Positions 63,661-64,000 of a stretch of DNA of 64,000 bases are shown here, piece after piece. How positions within the stretch are numbered: position 1 is the stretch's first letter; each line of letters opens with the position of its first letter. The notes under the pieces are model-generated. The model saw only the letters and a program-made list of their open reading frames with translations, did not search any database and was not told where the DNA came from. This stretch comes from Sipunculus nudus (lineage: Eukaryota; Annelida; Sipuncula; Golfingiida; Sipunculidae): contig CM049312.1 in NCBI GenBank assembly GCA_026874595.1, forward strand, positions 27,957,956 to 28,021,955, written 5' to 3'. The translations under genes and the position numbers were made by a program.

Positions 63661-64000
63661 AAGACGGGTACAGCAAAAACCATTCGTCACCCAGATGTAT
63701 ATTTTAGGCACATCCAATGCGAATGCACGAACATCGTTTGAACAGCCAGATGTTATATGGATCTGATCAACCAGATACGACAAACATACTTATAGATGTT
63801 GATAACACTTGATACTTCCAAACTCAGAAAACGAAATTTTAAATAAATGCAAATGTGACAATATTCCAAAAATGAGTCTAAAAACTTGTTTTACTCGTTA
63901 TTTTCAACAATGTTTTGCCTGAATTTACGTCACAATACCTGTGGAACTCATAAGACGGAACTTATATAATGAATAAAATATGAAAGTTTCACGGTCTTCT
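63661..64000. other. AT-rich right end of window, no gene seen
   Basis: Strongly AT-rich; I see no gene, promoter or repeat unit that I can support. Confidence 0.4.

Overview
The window looks like part of a large double-stranded DNA herpesvirus genome of the malacoherpesvirus type (viruses of molluscs and possibly other invertebrates such as amphioxus). The evidence is a set of herpesvirus-specific core genes with recognisable active-site motifs: an SF1 helicase with a Walker A loop (UL5-like, cut by the left edge), a capsid maturation protease/scaffold with its His-Ser-His triad, a major-capsid-sized protein, a glycoprotein B-like fusion protein, and a terminase ATPase/nuclease split by an intron. 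The remaining genes are of animal-host type: BIR/RING inhibitors of apoptosis, IkB-like ankyrin proteins, a CARD-like protein, a multi-EGF secreted protein and a cystine-knot-like peptide. Host and species cannot be fixed from the sequence alone.

Layout. 0-20 kb is mostly core: helicase (-), protease/scaffold (-), an unknown protein (-), major capsid candidate (+), an acidic protein (+), gB-like protein (+), then five large minus-strand genes of mostly unknown function. 20-25 kb is a minus-strand island of three IAP genes; the middle one is split by an intron with consensus splice sites. 25.7-34 kb is the terminase gene, whose 5.8-kb intron holds five further genes on both strands, one of them with a UL92/VLTF-2-like zinc motif. 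34-44 kb holds a membrane protein, two very large unknown proteins and a PD-(D/E)XK nuclease. 44-49 kb is an accessory block with a secreted six-cysteine peptide, a CARD-like protein and a giant secreted EGF-repeat protein. 49-52.5 kb is a coiled-coil protein that could be the portal. 53-57 kb is three tandem IkB-like ankyrin genes. 57-64 kb holds small regulatory-looking genes (myristoylation motif, zinc fingers, low-complexity coiled coil), a pair of related genes with a shared leader, and 129-bp repeats in both orientations.

How the genes fit together. The left half supplies DNA unwinding, capsid building, DNA packaging and membrane fusion. The right half plus the IAP island looks like a host-control kit aimed at cell death (IAPs, CARD) and NF-kB signalling (IkB mimics), with secreted factors that may act outside the infected cell. 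Many genes have a TATA box 30-100 bases before the start codon and AATAAA after the stop, and several promoters carry a CACGTG palindrome just upstream of the TATA box. Where a reading frame extends upstream of its TATA box or begins at a non-ATG codon, I have used the first ATG downstream.

The most notable points are: the gB-like frame is broken by one in-frame TAA just before its membrane anchor; the two-BIR IAP and the terminase both have precisely phased introns; the knottin-like, EGF-repeat and CARD-like genes look captured from a host; and there are three IkB-like paralogues.
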